Below, piece after piece: positions 18,656 through 25,633 of a DNA stretch of 64,000 bases (its first letter is position 1; every line of letters begins with the position of its first letter). The notes below the pieces were generated by a model, which saw only the letters and a program-made list of their open reading frames with translations, did not search any database and was not told the DNA's origin. The DNA is from an uncultured Tenacibaculum sp. (lineage in GTDB: Bacteria; Bacteroidota; Bacteroidia; Flavobacteriales; Flavobacteriaceae), in contig CANMWK010000015.1 in the NCBI GenBank assembly GCA_947501615.1, forward strand, positions 62,001-126,000. Reading direction: 5' to 3'. The translations under genes and the position numbers were made by a program.

Positions 18656-18685
18656 AAAGAGCTTCAAAAATGAAGCTCTTTTTTT
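18656..18685. terminator. Bidirectional terminator
   Basis: AAAGAGCTTCA (18656-18666), a 4-nt A loop and TGAAGCTCTTT are followed by T8. It lies between the acylase and SDR stops, which converge. Confidence 0.88.
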
Positions 18686-19475
18686 ATAATGATTTTGTTC
18701 GTCCGCCGTCTACGGGAACATTAATCCCATTAATATAACTGGCACGACCACTAGCTAAAAAAACGATTGCATTAGCGACCTCTTCAGGCGCTGCAAAACG
18801 CTTAGCTGGTGCTGCATTCTTCATAGTTTCTATAACCTCATCTACAGATTTACCAGTTTTCTTCGCTTTATTATTTATAATTTCATTTAATCGTTCTGTT
18901 GCAGTTGCTCCAGGCAACACATTGTTTACTGTGATTCCAAACTGACCTAATTCATTAGCCATAGTTTTCGACCAATTTGCTACAGCGCCACGAATAGTAT
19001 TAGAAACACCTAAGCCATCTAAAGGTTGTTTAACCGAAGTAGAAATTACATTAATAACTCTTCCGTAGCCTTCTTCTTTCATAAAAGGCACTATAGCTTG
19101 AACCAACACATGATTACACTTTAAATGCATTGTAAATGCACGTTCAAATTCATCGATCTGCGCATTAAAAACTGGTCCGCCAGCTGGTCCACCTGTATTA
19201 TTGATTAGGATATGGAAATTTAACGGTGAAGCTTCTATTTTCTCTTTTAACTCCTGTGGATTAGAAAAATCAGCTACGATATAATTATGTTCTCGACTGC
19301 GCTCGAACTGACATTTTTCATTAATTTCTTTAAGTACTGCTTTTAACTTTTCTTCATTACGTGCCACTAAAGTTACACTAACTCCTTCTTCAGCTAAAGC
19401 AACCGCAGATGCTTTTCCAATTCCTTGAGTACTGCCACAAACTAAGGCGTTTTTATTTTGTAATCCCAGGTTCAT
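18684..19475 (-). CDS. Short-chain dehydrogenase/reductase, kynurenine cluster
   Basis: This 263-aa classical SDR has the nucleotide motif G-S-T-Q-G-I-G near residue 14. N-N-T-G-G-P stands in place of N-N-A-G. The catalytic Ser is in V-I-S-T-S; the usual Tyr position reads G-V-S-N-T-I-R-G-A-V-A-N-W, so the Y-x-x-x-K Tyr and Lys are not evident. The end of the Rossmann fold is D-G-G-R-T-K-S-L. The reaction is unknown, and the missing Tyr/Lys suggests an unusual or lost dehydrogenase activity. Residues C-Q-F-E-R-S-R-E-H are translated from a REP-like palindrome inside the gene. Confidence 0.82.
   Translation of the reverse strand: MNLGLQNKNALVCGSTQGIGKASAVALAEEGVSVTLVARNEEKLKAVLKEINEKCQFERSREHNYIVADFSNPQELKEKIEASPLNFHILINNTGGPAGGPVFNAQIDEFERAFTMHLKCNHVLVQAIVPFMKEEGYGRVINVISTSVKQPLDGLGVSNTIRGAVANWSKTMANELGQFGITVNNVLPGATATERLNEIINNKAKKTGKSVDEVIETMKNAAPAKRFAAPEEVANAIVFLASGRASYINGINVPVDGGRTKSL
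19289..19313. repeat. REP-like palindrome inside the SDR gene
   Basis: The core TCTCGACTGCGCTCGAACTG matches, with small changes, the REP-like elements at 21141, 25533 and 25579. The element is in frame on the minus strand and reads C-Q-F-E-R-S-R-E-H without a stop. Confidence 0.7.
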
Positions 19476-19477
19476 AT

Positions 19478-19696
19478 TTACTTACTTTTTTGAATCATTT
19501 TTTTAATCTTAACGGCTTTTTCAAAATGATCTAACTGATGTTTTTCAATCCACCATTTTGCAACCTCCATTAATAGTTTTGGATTGTCATTTTTATTCTT
19601 AAAAAAAGCATAGAATGACAATCCTACATTCTCTCCTTTTTTAGCTATTTTATCGTTACAAACTTTAATAATCTTTTCTTTTATTTCTTTATTCAT
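19478..19696 (-). CDS. DUF6500-like small protein
   Basis: The 72-aa soluble, lysine-rich protein begins M-N-K-E-I-K-E-K-I and ends H-F-E-K-A-V-K-I-K-K-M-I. It resembles what I recall as DUF6500 (G-L-S-F-Y-A-F-F, W-W-I-E-K-H-Q-L-D-H-F), but the name is from memory. Its ATG overlaps the ALDH stop (ATGAATAA), so translation is coupled, and the SDR start follows after 2 bp. It therefore belongs to the catabolic operon. Function unknown. Confidence 0.7.
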   Translation of the reverse strand: MNKEIKEKIIKVCNDKIAKKGENVGLSFYAFFKNKNDNPKLLMEVAKWWIEKHQLDHFEKAVKIKKMIQKSK

Positions 19697-21131
19697 ATTT
19701 AATACACACATTTTTAGCTTCGGTAAAGAAACGTAATGCTTCAAAACCTCCTTCTCTTCCTACTCCACTGGCTTTTACTCCTCCAAATGGAGTTCTTAAA
19801 TCACGAAGCAACCAAGTATTTACCCAAACAATTCCTGCTTGCAATTCTTGAGTCATTCGCATCGTTCTATTTAAATTATTCGTCCATAATGTAGCAGATA
19901 AACCATAACTTACATCATTGGCATACCCTAATACTTCTTCTTCTGTTTTAAAAGACATAATTGTAACTACGGGACCAAATATTTCTTCTTGATTTAATTT
20001 ACATGAGTTATCCTGAATTTCAATTACAGTTGGTTGTAAATAATATCCATTCTCACTGCCTTTTACAGTTACTGTTTCTCCTCCAAATAAAATTTTCCCG
20101 CCTTCTTCTTCAGCTATATTTATATACGATTTTACTTTTTCTAAATGTGGTTTAGAAACTAAAGCTCCAAGGTTTGTATCAGCATCAAACGGATTACCAA
20201 CTTTAAGTTTTGAAACTTTATCGATAAAATCCTTTTTAAACTTTTCATAGATACTTTCTTCAACAAAAATTCTACTTCCACATAAACAAATCTGGCCTTG
20301 ATTAGCAAAAGATGACTTTACTGTCGTCGCTAACATTTCATCATAATCAGCATCTGCAAAAATAATATTTGGATTTTTCCCTCCTAATTCTAATGAAAGC
20401 TTCTTAAACATTGGTGCTGCTGTTCTTGCAATATGAGTTCCTGTAGCAGTTCCACCAGTAAAAGAAATTGCTTTAATATTTTGATGTTCAACAATAGCCT
20501 GACCAGTAGTTTGTCCTAAACCATGTACAATGTTTAACACTCCATTTGGCAAACCTGCTTCGTTACAAATTTCACCTAATAAATAAGCAGTCATTGGTGT
20601 AACTTCACTTGGTTTTGCAACCACACAATTTCCTGCTGCAATTGCAGGAGCAATTTTCCAAGTAAATAAGTACAAAGGTAAATTCCATGGAGAAATACAA
20701 CCAACAACTCCAATCGGATGACGTAACGTAAAATTCATTGCGTTTAAACCAACACTTTCATGAGCTTCAGAAGGAAACTGTGTGATCGCGTTAGCAAAAA
20801 AACGAAAATTAGAAAATGCTCTTGGAATATCAATAGCTTTTGCTAAACTTAATGGCTTCCCATTATCTTTAGCTTCTGCTTCTGCTAAAAAATCAAGCTT
20901 TCTAGTTATTAAATCTGCAACTTTAAGTAATATACGACTTCTTTCTTCTAAAGTAGTTTTAGACCAAACAGGAAAAGCTTCTTTAGCTGCCTTATAAGCT
21001 AATTCAACATCTTCTTTAGAAGAATTTGGTATTTGTCCGTATACTTCTCCAACGGAAGGATTAAAATTATCAATATAATTTCCATCAACTGGATTTATAA
21101 ATTCTCCGTTTATGTAGTTTTTTATATTCAT
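19689..21131 (-). CDS. 2-aminomuconate-6-semialdehyde dehydrogenase (aldehyde dehydrogenase)
   Basis: The 480-aa NAD-dependent aldehyde dehydrogenase has the catalytic Cys in G-Q-I-C-L-C-G, the general-base Glu in L-E-L-G-G-K-N and the cofactor-binding F-T-G-G-T-A-T-G. It has the length and sequence character of the 2-hydroxymuconic/2-aminomuconic semialdehyde dehydrogenase subfamily. Neighbouring ACMSD, KMO, kynureninase and RidA genes support oxidation of 2-aminomuconate semialdehyde in tryptophan breakdown. A REP-like element sits just upstream of its start. Confidence 0.88.
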   Translation of the reverse strand: MNIKNYINGEFINPVDGNYIDNFNPSVGEVYGQIPNSSKEDVELAYKAAKEAFPVWSKTTLEERSRILLKVADLITRKLDFLAEAEAKDNGKPLSLAKAIDIPRAFSNFRFFANAITQFPSEAHESVGLNAMNFTLRHPIGVVGCISPWNLPLYLFTWKIAPAIAAGNCVVAKPSEVTPMTAYLLGEICNEAGLPNGVLNIVHGLGQTTGQAIVEHQNIKAISFTGGTATGTHIARTAAPMFKKLSLELGGKNPNIIFADADYDEMLATTVKSSFANQGQICLCGSRIFVEESIYEKFKKDFIDKVSKLKVGNPFDADTNLGALVSKPHLEKVKSYINIAEEEGGKILFGGETVTVKGSENGYYLQPTVIEIQDNSCKLNQEEIFGPVVTIMSFKTEEEVLGYANDVSYGLSATLWTNNLNRTMRMTQELQAGIVWVNTWLLRDLRTPFGGVKASGVGREGGFEALRFFTEAKNVCIKYE

Positions 21132-21140
21132 TTTTTGTCT

Positions 21141-21160
21141 GGTCGAGCGCAGTCGAGACC
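21141..21160. repeat. REP-like imperfect palindrome
   Basis: GGTCGAGCGCAGTCGAGACC lies between the ALDH start and the stop of the GIY-YIG gene (3 bp away). An identical copy is at 25533-25552 and a diverged copy lies within the SDR gene. Confidence 0.85.
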
Positions 21161-21163
21161 TAT

Positions 21164-21478
21164 CTAACTTGATTTATATTTTGAGTGAGTAGCATTTCTG
21201 CATTCTGATAATATTTCTAACATATCAAAATCGCCATTAGCTAATACTATTTTTTTCTTTGAACTCCATTTCTTTATTTTCTTTTCAAACAAAATCGCTT
21301 GCTTTACATCATTAAATTCCTGATTAAAAATTAATTCAACAGGTCTTCTTTTGAATGCAAAACAATTTTTATTAATTCCTTTTTCGTGTTCTTCGATTCT
21401 TCTTCCTATATTATTAGTAATTCCTACATACAATAAATCATCAGAACATTTTAACATATAAACATACTACTTTCTCAT
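21164..21478 (-). pseudogene. Single-domain GIY-YIG nuclease with an in-frame stop near its start
   Basis: The 97-aa open part (ATG at 21457) has Y-V-G-I-T-N-N, R-R-I-E-E-H, E-K-K-I-K-K-W and the family C-terminus. In the same frame upstream the sequence reads M-R-K-stop-Y-V-Y-M-L-K-C, with the stop TAG at 21467-21469. The first strand of the GIY motif (Y-V-Y) thus lies between an ATG at 21478 and the next ATG. A single base change in codon 4 probably broke the original start. Reinitiation at 21457 could give a protein lacking that strand. REP-like elements bracket the gene on both sides. Confidence 0.75.
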
Positions 21479-21483
21479 AATAC

Positions 21484-21552
21484 CCTCTCGACTTACTTCG
21501 TAAGCTATCTTTGTTTAAAATTATTTTAAACTCAATAATGCTCGAGGAGACA
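21484..21552. repeat. Extended REP-like element with inner hairpins
   Basis: Outer REP-type ends CCTCTCGA (21484-21491) and GCTCGAGGAGACA (21540-21552) enclose a CTTAC-TTC-GTAAG hairpin and the palindrome TTTAAAATTATTTTAAA. It starts 5 bp from the ancestral GIY-YIG ATG and ends 1 bp before the next gene's stop. Confidence 0.6.
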
Positions 21553-21553
21553 T

Positions 21554-22252
21554 TTAATTAATTAAAATTTTCTGCTCTAACCATTGCATAGGAACTTCTT
21601 GATTACAAAATTCTAAATGAATGACTCTTCGATTAAATGCCGATATAGATCTTTGCGATGCATGCAACAATAATGGTTTCATTACCATCACTCCTCCTCT
21701 ATCAACATTACATAATACTTCTTTTTCTAATTTATTTTTATTGAAAGTTTCATCAACTCTAATAATTCCTTTGTTATGACTTTTTGGAATTACATGCAAG
21801 GCTCCGTTAGTTTCATTTGTATCATCTAAATGAATTCGGAATGAAACTGTACTTTCTAGAATTTGTCTTGGCGGAATAACACCTAATTGTCCGTTTTTAT
21901 TCGTCCAATTAGAATATCCATGTGTTTCTTTTTTATTCTTTACGCTTATACTTAAATCTTGATGATAACTCACAAACCAGTTCGACATTTTAGGTTTATT
22001 AAAAAAGATCGCTTTTGATAAGAAATACCTTTCATCACAAATACTTTTATATAAGTTTTTAAAATTATCATTATTGAAAATTAACTCTTGAAGTTTAGGA
22101 ACTTTCAATATCAACTGACGAATAGCAAAATTGCGATCAGATTGATCAATTAAACCACACATTTCTTTTAGCTCCTCATTTGAGAAAAGACTTTTAGAAA
22201 TAGTAAAACCTTCTGTTTCTAATGTTGTTTTATGTGAATATATTCCGATCAA
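21554..22252 (-). CDS. Phytanoyl-CoA dioxygenase (PhyH) family protein
   Basis: The 232-aa protein fits Fe(II)/2-oxoglutarate dioxygenases of the PhyH family: S-Y-H-Q-D-L holds the H-x-D pair, L-L-L-H-A-S the distal His, and R-R-V-I-H-L-E-F a 2-oxoglutarate-binding Arg. The substrate is unknown; its place in the kynurenine cluster suggests a related aromatic or amine compound. There is no ATG at the start. The frame opens at a TTG that directly follows the RidA stop in the same frame. Confidence 0.78.
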   Translation of the reverse strand: MIGIYSHKTTLETEGFTISKSLFSNEELKEMCGLIDQSDRNFAIRQLILKVPKLQELIFNNDNFKNLYKSICDERYFLSKAIFFNKPKMSNWFVSYHQDLSISVKNKKETHGYSNWTNKNGQLGVIPPRQILESTVSFRIHLDDTNETNGALHVIPKSHNKGIIRVDETFNKNKLEKEVLCNVDRGGVMVMKPLLLHASQRSISAFNRRVIHLEFCNQEVPMQWLEQKILIN

Positions 22253-22654
22253 TTATTGTTTTTTGTAAGCAGTTACTTTAATTTCTACTACTAAATCTGG
22301 ATGTGGTAATTGATGAACAGCAACTGTAGTTCTTGTCGGTCCGGTTTGCTTATCGAAAAATTCTCCATAAGCTTTATTATAACCTGCAAAATCGTTCATG
22401 TTTACTAAAAAAGTAGTAACATCTACAACATCTTTTAAACTTGCTCCAACCGTTTGTAAGTTTCTATCAATGTTTTTTAGAACTTCTCTAGTTTGAACTT
22501 CAACATCTAATTTTTTAGTATTCATTTCATCAATAAGTTCAACTCCAGCGATTGTATTGTCTGGTCTTCTAGAACTTGTTCCTGAAACAAATATAAAATC
22601 TCCTACTACTTTTACATGTGGATATGCACCTCTTGGCGTTACTTTTTTTTCCAT
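22253..22654 (-). CDS. RidA family protein, probable 2-aminomuconate deaminase
   Basis: The 133-aa YjgF/YER057c/UK114 protein has the conserved Arg in G-P-T-R-T-T-V-A-V and ends L-V-V-E-I-K-V-T-A-Y. RidA proteins hydrolyse enamines and imines. In the ACMSD/AMSDH route of bacteria, 2-aminomuconate deaminase belongs to this family, so the neighbours support that role. It is co-transcribed with the PhyH gene, which follows its stop without any gap. Confidence 0.8.
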   Translation of the reverse strand: MEKKVTPRGAYPHVKVVGDFIFVSGTSSRRPDNTIAGVELIDEMNTKKLDVEVQTREVLKNIDRNLQTVGASLKDVVDVTTFLVNMNDFAGYNKAYGEFFDKQTGPTRTTVAVHQLPHPDLVVEIKVTAYKKQ

Positions 22655-22662
22655 TTTTAAAC

Positions 22663-22866
22663 TTACTTTTTATTGAAAATTCCTAAAGTAATTAAACCTG
22701 CTCCAAAAAGAATAGAACCTCCTACAAAAGGGAATCCTGCTCCTACTAAATCTGCAATATTAGCTGACCATAAAAACGGAAAACAGAAAATCATTCCAAA
22801 ACCTCCTGAAATTATTCCCAAAATGGACAAAATGTTAATTGCTTTTTTTATACTTTCTTCGTTCAT
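22663..22866 (-). CDS. Small two-helix membrane protein
   Basis: The 67-aa product has two hydrophobic segments (about 8-32 and 42-63) rich in Gly. No family is recognised. It lies 8 bp before the RidA start and 9 bp after the DUF1697 stop, so it is likely co-transcribed. Real coding is supported by its tight packing and ATG start. Confidence 0.65.
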   Translation of the reverse strand: MNEESIKKAINILSILGIISGGFGMIFCFPFLWSANIADLVGAGFPFVGGSILFGAGLITLGIFNKK

Positions 22867-22875
22867 TTTATAACT

Positions 22876-23391
22876 TTAGTTTACTAAATTTAATAGTTTT
22901 AATGTTGTTTTTAAATTTCTTGTGGTTGCTATTACATTCAGTTTCTTTTCAAACAAATTGTTCGTCAATTTTGTTTTTCCATAACCTCCAACTGCATTTA
23001 CGTATACAACATCATCAATTATTTGATAAGTATCTTCTTTTGCATCAATATCAAAGCTTTTAATTTCAGGAACTGACGATAAGAACGTAAAATATTGCTG
23101 TTTTTCTTCTACTGCTGAATACGGATTATTAGCTATTGCTTTTTCCCATTGAGTAACTGTTCTAGCTAATACTGGAACATCGTAACCGAATATTTCTGCT
23201 ATTCCTTCTTTGATTTTCTTTTCGACTTCTAAAGTTTCCTTCGAAGATTTTAAAACAATATTTCCGCTTTGGATATACGTTTTTACTTCAGAAAATTCTA
23301 GACCTTCAAGCATAACTCGTAATTCTTGCATGGGAAGTTTATTTTTTCCTGAAACGTTTATTCCTCTGAGTATGACTATGTATATTTTCAT
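22876..23391 (-). CDS. DUF1697 family protein
   Basis: The 171-aa protein begins I-V-I-L-R-G-I-N-V-S-G-K-N-K-L-P-M, the hallmark of DUF1697, with T-Y-I-Q-S-G-N-I-V and the C-terminal T-T-R-N-L-K-T-T-L-K-L motif. The biochemical role is unknown in the family. It is the first gene downstream of the palindrome-flanked RAYT on the minus strand, which separates it from KMO. Confidence 0.9.
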   Translation of the reverse strand: MKIYIVILRGINVSGKNKLPMQELRVMLEGLEFSEVKTYIQSGNIVLKSSKETLEVEKKIKEGIAEIFGYDVPVLARTVTQWEKAIANNPYSAVEEKQQYFTFLSSVPEIKSFDIDAKEDTYQIIDDVVYVNAVGGYGKTKLTNNLFEKKLNVIATTRNLKTTLKLLNLVN

Positions 23392-23410
23392 TTTATATAA
23401 AACACTTTTC

Positions 23411-23443
23411 AGACCTCACAGGTTTTAAAAACCTGTGAGGTCT
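23411..23443. repeat. 33-nt perfect palindrome, left flank of RAYT
   Basis: Arms AGACCTCACAGGTTTT (23411-23426) and AAAACCTGTGAGGTCT (23428-23443) surround a single A. It lies 8 bp past the RAYT stop and could also act as a terminator. Confidence 0.95.
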
Positions 23444-23451
23444 TTTCAATA

Positions 23452-24021
23452 CTATTCAAATATTAATTCTTTCAATTTTTCATCAAAATCTAACTTCTTT
23501 TTAAATAAATGAAATATAAAGTTTTCTTTGTCATTAAACAAAATCAATACTTTTTCTCTTTCTAATAATGTTTTCTTATCTGAAATTAAAGCTAAAAACG
23601 AAGAGTGTTTATATTCTCTAAGTTCATTAACAAACTTATGATATATTGGATTTAGATTAATATAGACAATAAGCTTTCTTAAATATTCTTCATCAGTAAC
23701 TTTTATACGTTTAAATCTATCTGTAAATAGACTTCCCGTTCTATTGTATTTTTTGTTAATCGATTTCGAATAAGAATTAAAAAAGTTAGAAAAAGATTTT
23801 GAAATTATTTTTTCATCTTTAACATTTTTCGTTTTAACTAAAAAATGAAAATGATTTTTAAGAAGACAATATGAATAAATTTCTGCCACAGGGACTATGT
23901 ACTTTTTCATTAAACTTAAAAAATACGAATAGTTAATTTCGTTTATAAATATATCCTCCCCGTTATTTCCTTTATTGTAGATGTGATAATAAGCTTCTTT
24001 TTCTATTTTTTCGTATTTCAT
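23452..24021 (-). CDS. REP-associated tyrosine transposase (RAYT, Y1/HUH nuclease)
   Basis: The 189-aa IS200/IS605-like single-strand endonuclease starts E-K-E-A-Y-Y-H-I-Y-N-K-G-N. It has the HUH triad H-F-H at 57-59 and a candidate catalytic Tyr84 in F-N-S-Y-S-K, followed by R-T-G-S-L-F-T-D-R-F-K, the RAYT signature. Such proteins nick and join REP palindromes and are thought to spread them. It lies between two matching 33-nt palindromes, which fits a RAYT with its own REPs. No sign of a broken frame is visible. Confidence 0.9.
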   Translation of the reverse strand: MKYEKIEKEAYYHIYNKGNNGEDIFINEINYSYFLSLMKKYIVPVAEIYSYCLLKNHFHFLVKTKNVKDEKIISKSFSNFFNSYSKSINKKYNRTGSLFTDRFKRIKVTDEEYLRKLIVYINLNPIYHKFVNELREYKHSSFLALISDKKTLLEREKVLILFNDKENFIFHLFKKKLDFDEKLKELIFE

Positions 24022-24067
24022 TTTCTTTTTTTAAACACTATGTTTATCTAATAGTACTATTTTCGTT

Positions 24068-24100
24068 AGACCTCACAGGTTTTGAAAACCTGTGAGGTCT
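24068..24100. repeat. 33-nt perfect palindrome, right flank of RAYT
   Basis: Same arms as the copy at 23411 but with G in the centre: AGACCTCACAGGTTTT (24068-24083) and AAAACCTGTGAGGTCT (24085-24100). It is 46 bp upstream of the RAYT ATG and 6 bp past the KMO stop. Confidence 0.95.
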
Positions 24101-24106
24101 TTCTAT

Positions 24107-25519
24107 CTATTTCAATCCAGCAATTTTATCTTCAGTAAGAATTTCTTTTGTTTCGCGATTTACTTTATTCAATACGATTTCTAATTCTTGTGTAGACATA
24201 TTTTCTGAAGTTGAAACCTCAGCATCAGCAATTAAATTCAGTAACGCTTTATCTTGTGCTCGTCCTTTTTTCATTGCTTCGTTGTAACCAATATCTTCAT
24301 TAAAAGTTACCATAGAATATTTTGAATAATACGACTCTGGGAACTTTTCTTCTAAATCCATCTCTAACTTTCGCTTTTGTTTGAATAATGGATTTGCAAC
24401 ATGATCTCTCATTTCGTAATAATTGTCGACAGCCAAATCTGCAATAGCGTCGGTATCTTTTTTACGTTCTTGTTGATACGTTTTAAATATTTGCTCCCAA
24501 TCACCTTCGAATCGTTCTAAAACACTATCAAAAACAGCTACATCTTCAAAAGAAGCATTCATTCCTTGTCCGTAAAACGGTACAATTGCATGAGCAGCAT
24601 CACCGATTAATAATGTTTTGTTCTTATACATCCAAGGTGAACACTTTACTGTTCCTAAAGATCCTGTTGGATTATTGAAGAATTCGTCTTTAATGTTTGG
24701 AATTAATGCCAATGCATCTGGGAATTGAGTTTCAAAGAAATGTGTAACTTCTTCTTCTGTAGTTAAGTTTTCGAAATTAAACTTTCCTTCTTCATAACTT
24801 AAAAACAAAGTTACTGTAAAACTTCCATCTAAATTTGGTAACGCAATTAACATATATTCACCTCTTGGCCAAATATGTAAATGATCTTTACTGATTTGAT
24901 GATTCCCTAATTTATCTGCTGGAATTTCTAACTCTTTATATCCATGCGTTAGATAATCTTGACTATAACTGAATAGAAATTTACGTTCTAAATAATAACT
25001 TTTTCGAAGTATTGATCCTGCTCCATCTGCTCCGAAAATGATATCTGGATTTACAGAAAACTCTTCATCTGTTTCATAACTTTTGAAATGAGCTACAGTA
25101 TTTTCAATATCTATTCCTGTACACTTAGCATTGAAATGTATGTTTACATTTTCATGTTTTTCAGCTTCATCAAGTAGTAAAGCATTTAAATCTTGACGCG
25201 ATACTGAGTTTATATATTCACCTTCTCTTCCTGAATAATTCGAGGCAAAAGTATTTCCTTCAATATCATGAATTAAACGACCATACATTGGTATACATAA
25301 TGCTTTCGCTTGCTCTTCAACACCGGCTAATCGTAGTGATTTTAATCCTCTATCTGATAAAGCTAAGTTAATTGATCGACCGGCAGAAATATCTACTTTT
25401 CGTAAATCTGGTCTGCTTTCGTATAATTCTATTTTATATCCTCGTTGGGCTAAACGTAATGCTAATAAACTTCCGCATAAACCAGCTCCAACAATTAATA
25501 TTTTATCTTGTTTACTCAT
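24107..25519 (-). CDS. kmo: Kynurenine 3-monooxygenase
   Basis: The 470-aa FAD aromatic hydroxylase converts kynurenine to 3-hydroxykynurenine with NADPH and O2. It has the dinucleotide-binding G-A-G-L-C-G at residues 11-16, A-G-R-S-I-N-L-A-L-S-D-R-G, G-A-D-G-A-G-S near residue 165 and L-L-I-G-D-A-A-H-A-I-V-P-F-Y-G-Q-G-M-N. The Y-L-T-H-G-Y-K-E and M-Y-G-R segments are typical of KMO. It is transcribed after kynureninase, with a REP-like pair in the gap. Confidence 0.97.
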   Translation of the reverse strand: MSKQDKILIVGAGLCGSLLALRLAQRGYKIELYESRPDLRKVDISAGRSINLALSDRGLKSLRLAGVEEQAKALCIPMYGRLIHDIEGNTFASNYSGREGEYINSVSRQDLNALLLDEAEKHENVNIHFNAKCTGIDIENTVAHFKSYETDEEFSVNPDIIFGADGAGSILRKSYYLERKFLFSYSQDYLTHGYKELEIPADKLGNHQISKDHLHIWPRGEYMLIALPNLDGSFTVTLFLSYEEGKFNFENLTTEEEVTHFFETQFPDALALIPNIKDEFFNNPTGSLGTVKCSPWMYKNKTLLIGDAAHAIVPFYGQGMNASFEDVAVFDSVLERFEGDWEQIFKTYQQERKKDTDAIADLAVDNYYEMRDHVANPLFKQKRKLEMDLEEKFPESYYSKYSMVTFNEDIGYNEAMKKGRAQDKALLNLIADAEVSTSENMSTQELEIVLNKVNRETKEILTEDKIAGLK

Positions 25520-25532
25520 TTTTCATCTGTCA

Positions 25533-25598
25533 GGTCGAGCGCAGTCGAGACCTATTTTATTTCTAATTAAACTCAAAACCTCTCGACTCCGCTCGAGG
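25533..25598. repeat. Inverted pair of REP-like elements between kynureninase and KMO
   Basis: GGTCGAGCGCAGTCGAGACC (25533-25552) and an inverted relative CCTCTCGACTCCGCTCGAGG (25579-25598) lie 26 bp apart, an arrangement like a BIME. The first begins 13 bp upstream of the KMO ATG. Confidence 0.85.
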
Positions 25599-25633
25599 TT
25601 GTAAAGGTTAACTAATTCGTTGACATTTTCTAG

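Noticed and set aside
25372..25566. Plus-strand frame ending Q-V-E-R-S-R-D
   Set aside because: Its end is translated from a REP-like element and the rest is antisense to KMO.
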